Of a DNA stretch of 10,789 bases, positions 7,217 to 10,789 are shown in pieces. The DNA is from Planctomycetaceae bacterium (lineage in GTDB: Bacteria > Planctomycetota > Planctomycetia > Planctomycetales > Planctomycetaceae): assembly GCA_015487825.1 (NCBI GenBank), contig WFOZ01000599.1, positions 1 through 10,789 of the forward strand, in the 5' to 3' direction. Position numbers and translations under genes: made by a program. The notes under the pieces were generated by a model. That model was not told where the DNA came from and searched no databases. It worked only from the letters and a program-made list of their open reading frames with translations. Within the stretch, counting starts at the first letter, position 1. Every line of letters begins with the position of its first letter.

Positions 7217-7912
7217 CTACCGATTTACTGTTTCAATTGCAGCCAATAATCCCTTATGAGCCTCGGAATAATCAGGCTCATTAAAGATAGAGCTACCACA
7301 TACAAATGTATCCGCACCGGCTGCTGCACATTTTCCAATTGTAGGAATCGCCACTCCACCATCAATAGAAAGAAGCTGGTCGTTTCGCAGTAACTCCTTG
7401 ATACGAAACAACTTATCCAATGCGATAGGCATGAATTTCTGCCCTCCAAACCCCGGTTCGACGCTCATAACCAGGATTAAATCGCATTGTGAAATAAAAG
7501 GCTCAATCGCATCAACAGATGTGCCCGGGTTGATGGCTAACCCGGCCAGACAATTTTTTTCTCGAATTTTTCCCAGTAAGTCGGTTGGTTCCGGAACTGC
7601 TTCGATATGAAAAGTGATTGAATCACAGCCCGCCGCAAGGTAGTCATCCAGATACTTTGCAGGATCAGAGATCATCAGATGCGCATCAAATGGTAACGAA
7701 GTCAGTTCCCGCATCCGTTCAATTACCATTGGCCCATAAGACAAATTAGGCACGAAATGACCATCCATCACATCGAGATGAAGTACCGGGAAGTCTGCCT
7801 GCTCCAGCAGGGCAAACTCCCGATGTAAATTCCCGAAATCGCATTTCAACATTGAAGGTGCAATTAAAGGACGCCGGGAAAGAAGTTCCTGCAGTCGATT
7901 AGCCATAGTCAT
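7217..7912 (-). CDS. rpe: Ribulose-phosphate 3-epimerase
   Basis: Interconverts ribulose 5-phosphate and xylulose 5-phosphate in the non-oxidative pentose phosphate pathway; cytosolic. The 231-residue protein is a full-length TIM barrel (usual length about 225). Visible motifs: IAPSMLKCDF (17-26), LHLDVMDGHFVPN (44-56) with the metal ligands His45 and Asp47, the FDAHLM segment with His78, the VMSVEPGFGGQKF phosphate-binding stretch (147-159), SIDGGV with the catalytic Asp183, and the second phosphate loop GSSIF. All catalytic residues are present. Two starts are possible, Met1 (7912) and Met3 (7906); neither has a convincing Shine-Dalgarno, and the difference does not touch the domain. The gene is separated from its neighbours by about 85 and 119 bases, each with a weak hairpin, so it may be its own transcription unit. 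Confidence 0.96.
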   Translation of the reverse strand: MTMANRLQELLSRRPLIAPSMLKCDFGNLHREFALLEQADFPVLHLDVMDGHFVPNLSYGPMVIERMRELTSLPFDAHLMISDPAKYLDDYLAAGCDSITFHIEAVPEPTDLLGKIREKNCLAGLAINPGTSVDAIEPFISQCDLILVMSVEPGFGGQKFMPIALDKLFRIKELLRNDQLLSIDGGVAIPTIGKCAAAGADTFVCGSSIFNEPDYSEAHKGLLAAIETVNR

Positions 7913-7928
7913 ACTCGTAATTCGAATT

Positions 7929-7959
7929 AAAAAACCTTCAAGACAGCCAGTCTATCTTG
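7929..7959 (-). terminator. Weak candidate terminator after the SGNH hydrolase gene
   Basis: On the minus strand a 5-bp stem CAAGA (7959-7955) / TCTTG (7943-7939) is followed by AAGG and then six T residues (7934-7929). The stem is short and A/T-rich. It lies about 40 bases after the hydrolase stop and just before rpe, so it could separate the two genes. Confidence 0.3.
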
Positions 7960-7997
7960 CTTCAACAGCTTTCTTATTGACAGTCGATTGTTGTTCT

Positions 7998-9410
7998 CTA
8001 TGGAGAGGGGACACGTATTAAGCTGAACTTGCGAGAAACTGGTTGATTGATCTTGAAAATTTCATCTTCAATCTTTTTCGCTTCCGCGTTTGCCTGTTCG
8101 ACTCGTTCATCCATGGTATCGATTAGTTTTTTATACGATGCGATTTTCTTATTCCATTCTTCTAATTCAGCAGGGGCTTGCGGTTTGGCGGCAAGAGTTC
8201 GAGCGTAGCCCTGGAACCTTGCCCATTCTCCTCGTAATTTTCTGACTGGCCCGCTGTTACGTTTTGCATTCAGTTCTGCTACTTTGGCGGCTTGTTGATA
8301 CTGAGGCGTTTTTTTGTTGCCTTGGAGTTCTATGTGCCTTTCCAGTGCCGTCGAGTGATAGATACCGATTACCTGATCATCGATTGCCAGACGATAGTAA
8401 CCCGGTTTCAAGTTATGAATCTGCAAACTTTCCTTCGTTAATTTGTGGCCCAGTTTTGTGATTGTGACGCCCAATTCAGCACTCTCAGGAAGTACCCAGG
8501 GAAGTGAATTTGCCAGCCAGTTGAATTCGATGCCCTCAGCTGTTTCTTTCAGTTTGCTTACTTTTCCCCCAACGGCAAAAGCCTGCATTGCTTTCCCCTG
8601 TCGGTTCTGAATACGGATATTCGAAAGTGCTCGCGGAAGACCGAGATCATGCACCATCGCAAAGGCCATTACAACCTGTCCGGGTTCATTCGGATGGACA
8701 GCATCTTTTATCATCGTAAATTGAGGTTCTTTTTTTCTTTGCTCGACAGTCAGCTGGTTCAGCGGCCCATACATATCGACATAGCCATGCCCGGAGTGAA
8801 CCGCGACTTCCCGTACCCATGCACCGTAGTAAGCCATCACTGCATTGTATTGAGAAAGAGCAGCTTCATCGGATTTTCCTCGTGGATTCATCCTTCTGGC
8901 TCGGGCATCGAACATGGTAGGGGTCATTAAAATCGGTGTTGCACCAATTGCTTTTATTTTGTTGATGACTTCTGTCATATCTTTTTGATATGTTTCAAAA
9001 TATTCTTTATTGAAGGGGACATAGCGACCATCGTTCATTCCCAGGAGTACCGGTACATATTTTGGTTTGTATGCTGCCACATCTTTTTCGAAACGCTGTA
9101 ACGCATCCCACGCTTTGGCCCCACCAACTCCCGCATTATGAATCCGAATTCTTTTATGGGGAAATCGAGTGTAAATATAATTCTCAAAATATTGCGTATA
9201 CAGGCATTGGTGCGTAATGCTGTCCCCCAGCAATACAATCGTATCGCCGTCTTCAAGAATCATTTTATCAAGAGGAGAAGCAAACTCTTCAGCTGAAACC
9301 GTCTGAGAGGAAAACTGTAAACCTGAACCAGTCACCACAACCAAAATAAGAAAAGAGAGAACCTTTTTTCGGAAGTTGCCTGGTTGATAGATCGTACTGA
9401 ATAGCAGCAT
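7998..9410 (-). CDS. Secreted SGNH/GDSL-family hydrolase with C-terminal helical extension
   Basis: A 470-residue exported esterase-like protein. Lys15-Lys16 followed by a hydrophobic stretch (17-31) and VSA-EE (cleavage likely after Ala40) form a Sec signal peptide. The SGNH core shows block I LLGDSITHQ with the nucleophile Ser64, block II NAGVGGA with Gly at 94-97, block III GMND with Asn126, and block V DAVHPN with Asp236 and His239, so the catalytic set is complete. Downstream, residues of about 290-375 look like beta structure (NLKPGYYRL), and residues of about 415-455 are strongly charged and probably helical or coiled. SGNH proteins with similar C-terminal extensions are common in planctomycetes, where they are often suspected to deacetylate polysaccharides, but the substrate cannot be read here. 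The first Met lies 14 residues before the Lys pair, slightly long for a signal peptide; no better downstream start is obvious. The leader before the ATG is A/T-rich with no strong Shine-Dalgarno. Confidence 0.88.
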   Translation of the reverse strand: MLLFSTIYQPGNFRKKVLSFLILVVVTGSGLQFSSQTVSAEEFASPLDKMILEDGDTIVLLGDSITHQCLYTQYFENYIYTRFPHKRIRIHNAGVGGAKAWDALQRFEKDVAAYKPKYVPVLLGMNDGRYVPFNKEYFETYQKDMTEVINKIKAIGATPILMTPTMFDARARRMNPRGKSDEAALSQYNAVMAYYGAWVREVAVHSGHGYVDMYGPLNQLTVEQRKKEPQFTMIKDAVHPNEPGQVVMAFAMVHDLGLPRALSNIRIQNRQGKAMQAFAVGGKVSKLKETAEGIEFNWLANSLPWVLPESAELGVTITKLGHKLTKESLQIHNLKPGYYRLAIDDQVIGIYHSTALERHIELQGNKKTPQYQQAAKVAELNAKRNSGPVRKLRGEWARFQGYARTLAAKPQAPAELEEWNKKIASYKKLIDTMDERVEQANAEAKKIEDEIFKINQPVSRKFSLIRVPSP

Positions 9411-9451
9411 TGTTTTACTTTCTCTTTATATAAGTTTAGCCCGGATTATTC

Positions 9452-9524
9452 ATCAGCCGCCGGGTGCTGGCCCACGGGGCTTTTCATCGTTGCATAAACC
9501 GGACGCTAACGCGTTGCAGCTGAT
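9452..9524. repeat. Imperfect inverted repeat in the 311-base gene-free spacer
   Basis: The left arm (9452-9477) and the reverse complement of the right arm (9499-9524) match at 16 of 26 positions, beginning with a perfect ATCAGC. Several mismatches are C/T or G/A changes that keep G-U pairing in one strand. The arms are G+C-rich (for example GGGTGCTGGCCCACGG) in an otherwise A/T-richer spacer. This resembles G+C-rich interspersed palindromes I associate with planctomycete genomes. The gene-free stretch 9411-9721 contains this repeat, a second hairpin (9587-9617) and the terminator (9650-9677); I see no gene in it. Confidence 0.5.
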
Positions 9525-9586
9525 ATGTTCGTGCATAATCCAGGTTAGAGATGACTGATTCGAATATGACCAACTCGGCTGGACGA

Positions 9587-9617
9587 CAGGAAGAAAGCTT
9601 CTCCGGCTGACTTCCTG
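9587..9617. repeat. Hairpin in the spacer downstream of the P/A/K/E-rich gene
   Basis: CAGGAAG (9587-9593) pairs perfectly with CTTCCTG (9611-9617), and inside, AGC (9596-9598) pairs with GCT (9606-9608) across a 2x2 internal loop. No T-run follows on either strand, so it is not an intrinsic terminator. Confidence 0.4.
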
Positions 9618-9642
9618 AAGATCAGCAATTATGGGATGAGCC

Positions 9643-9677
9643 AAAAAGAACGCCATTCACTAATAGTGAGATGGCGT
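9643..9677 (-). terminator. Intrinsic terminator of the P/A/K/E-rich protein gene
   Basis: On the minus strand ACGCCAT (9677-9671) and TCACT (9669-9665) pair with AGTGA (9661-9657) and ATGGCGT (9656-9650): a 12-bp stem with one bulged base and a three-base loop, followed directly by TCTTTTT (9649-9643). It begins 44 bases after the stop of the upstream gene. A T-rich tract on the other side (9677-9682) means it could also work on the plus strand. Confidence 0.85.
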
Positions 9678-9721
9678 CTTTTCATACACAATATAGTCTT
9701 CCTGAAATCTTCCTGTCGCTG

Positions 9722-10789
9722 TTACTCTTTTTTTTCTGCAGGTTTAGCCGGTGCTTCTTTAGCTGGCGTTTCTTTAGCCGGAGCCGTTTTTTCCGGAGCG
9801 GGGGCTTCAGGTTTCTTGCCCTGCATTGCTCCTTTTTGTAATTGCTGGAACACCTGCATTACTGGCCTCATAATCGCGAAAAGTTCCGCTTGCAGCTCTT
9901 CCTTGGTTTCTACTTTTTCCACCTTGCCGAGGAAGCCATCGATCATGTCGAAAGCCTGCAATGCTGAAGTTTTCTTTTCTTTCAGGCTGGGAGCCAGTTG
10001 AGCGAGGTTTTTACGTGCCTCGTCCATTTTTTCTTTCCATTTTTCCGGATTGAGATTCTCGGGAATCCACTTACCTTCAACTTTGATGAAATCTTTCTCT
10101 CTTGGCTCTTCGTTGGGGACTTCAATTTTTAATGTGGCGGTATCCCCTTCGCTTTTTACGAGCGTAACTTTTGTATTGGCGATATCACTCAGCTTTGATG
10201 TTTTCCCTTGCTTTGCACTGGCCAGATTTGCCAGCGGTTCAACATGAGTGAAAAATTGTGCTCCGCTTGTTGAGAGGAATTTTCCACCATCAAACCGTTT
10301 CATTTTATCCAGGCTTGAAATGTCACTGGCAGCCAGTGTTTCGAGGATCCCGACAAGGTGATCAAAAGCGGCTCCTGCTTCTTCTTTCTCCATGTTCGCC
10401 CCTTGCAGGAATGAAGGATCAAGCAGGATCTCTTTTTTTGATTTTAACAACGCAGCCAGTTTGTTAACGGTCCCGAATCCCCGCCCCCACAAATCGGCAT
10501 CCATGTTTTCCGAAAAGAGATGAACCAGGCCGTTGACATCTTTCTGATAACTGGCTGGAAATGCATCCCAGGCAGAACTCGGACCTTTGGCCAGTCCTTC
10601 AAACCAGGCTTTCACTGCAACTTCCGGTTTCTGATTTGTTGCACTGGTAGCAGGAGTTTTACTCGTTTTAGGTGCGGGAGCTGGTGTTTCGGTTTTCTTT
10701 GGTGTTGGCTCAGGTTCAGGCTTGGCTGGAGCCGATTCAGTTTCTTTTGCCATCGGCTTTTCAGCTTTGGCCGCAGGGGCAGGCGTTTC
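9722..10789 (-). CDS. Unknown P/A/K/E-rich protein (C-terminal 355 residues; start outside window)
   Basis: I do not recognise a family. The frame is open to the right edge: the 12 codons before the ATG at 10753 read ETPAPAAKAEKP, the same low-complexity style, so that ATG is an internal Met and the true start lies outside the window. The visible part has three regions: a Pro/Ala/Lys/Glu/Thr-rich linker (about 10620-10789), a folded-looking middle of about 275 residues (for example VKAWFEGL, and IKVEGKWIPENLNPEKWKEKM), and a second low-complexity tail (about 9725-9823) with repeated PAKE/APAK units. A sequence of the type 'VEGKWIP..L...W' preceded by a two-strand stretch recalls planctomycete exported proteins of unknown function that end in a SnoaL/DUF-like fold, but this is only an impression. 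A signal peptide or lipobox would be upstream and cannot be seen. Its own terminator follows at 9650-9677. Confidence 0.75.
   Translation of the reverse strand, partial: ETPAPAAKAEKPMAKETESAPAKPEPEPTPKKTETPAPAPKTSKTPATSATNQKPEVAVKAWFEGLAKGPSSAWDAFPASYQKDVNGLVHLFSENMDADLWGRGFGTVNKLAALLKSKKEILLDPSFLQGANMEKEEAGAAFDHLVGILETLAASDISSLDKMKRFDGGKFLSTSGAQFFTHVEPLANLASAKQGKTSKLSDIANTKVTLVKSEGDTATLKIEVPNEEPREKDFIKVEGKWIPENLNPEKWKEKMDEARKNLAQLAPSLKEKKTSALQAFDMIDGFLGKVEKVETKEELQAELFAIMRPVMQVFQQLQKGAMQGKKPEAPAPEKTAPAKETPAKEAPAKPAEKKE

Noticed and set aside
9636..10001. Plus-strand frame with a repetitive 'AGASLAGVSLAGA'-like stretch
   Set aside because: It is the antisense of the PAKE repeats of the P/A/K/E-rich gene and also runs across the terminator hairpin.
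1..10789. Phage, transposase, CRISPR, toxin-antitoxin, restriction or other defence system
   Set aside because: All supported genes are housekeeping, signalling or envelope genes on one strand; no direct-repeat array, integrase or nuclease motif was seen, and no tRNA or rRNA was recognised.

Overview
The window looks like an ordinary chromosomal stretch of a planctomycete, most likely a Gimesia/Rubinisphaera-type relative. This is inferred from protein style: a soluble protein kinase, an SGNH hydrolase with a C-terminal extension, a degenerate histidine-phosphatase-like protein, a secreted P/A/K/E-rich protein, and a secretion-ATPase N-terminus with a very acidic leader. Base composition is moderate and Shine-Dalgarno sequences are weak or absent before most genes. 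The species cannot be fixed from the sequence alone. All nine supported genes are on the minus strand, so transcription runs from right to left.

Layout in order of transcription: a partial P/A/K/E-rich protein of unknown function (9722-10789, open at the right edge), followed by a strong intrinsic terminator (9650-9677). A 311-base gene-free stretch (9411-9721) contains that terminator, a second hairpin, and an imperfect inverted repeat. Next come a secreted SGNH/GDSL hydrolase (7998-9410), ribulose-phosphate 3-epimerase rpe (7217-7912), a histidine-phosphatase-fold protein that has lost its catalytic residues (6546-7097), acetyl-CoA carboxylase beta subunit accD (5616-6473), a palindrome-rich spacer (5471-5615), a soluble Ser/Thr kinase (4598-5470), a UvrD/Rep/PcrA-type DNA helicase (2371-4377), a second palindrome-rich spacer (2213-2325), a 3-hydroxyisobutyrate-dehydrogenase-family enzyme (1258-2178), 4-hydroxy-tetrahydrodipicolinate synthase dapA (314-1204), and the first 81 codons of a GspE/PilB-type secretion ATPase (1-245, open at the left edge).

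The genes do not form one pathway. They are mostly housekeeping and central-metabolism genes (pentose phosphate, fatty-acid synthesis, lysine/cell-wall precursor, DNA repair) with signalling and envelope genes between them. Gaps of 53-220 bases with hairpins suggest several short transcription units, such as the phosphatase-like gene with accD, and dehydrogenase-dapA-secretion ATPase. I see no phage, transposase, CRISPR, toxin-antitoxin or biosynthetic cluster. The most interesting items are the catalytically dead histidine-phosphatase-like protein between rpe and accD, the kinase with a Cys in its catalytic loop, and three families of intergenic inverted repeats that may be multicopy in the host genome.
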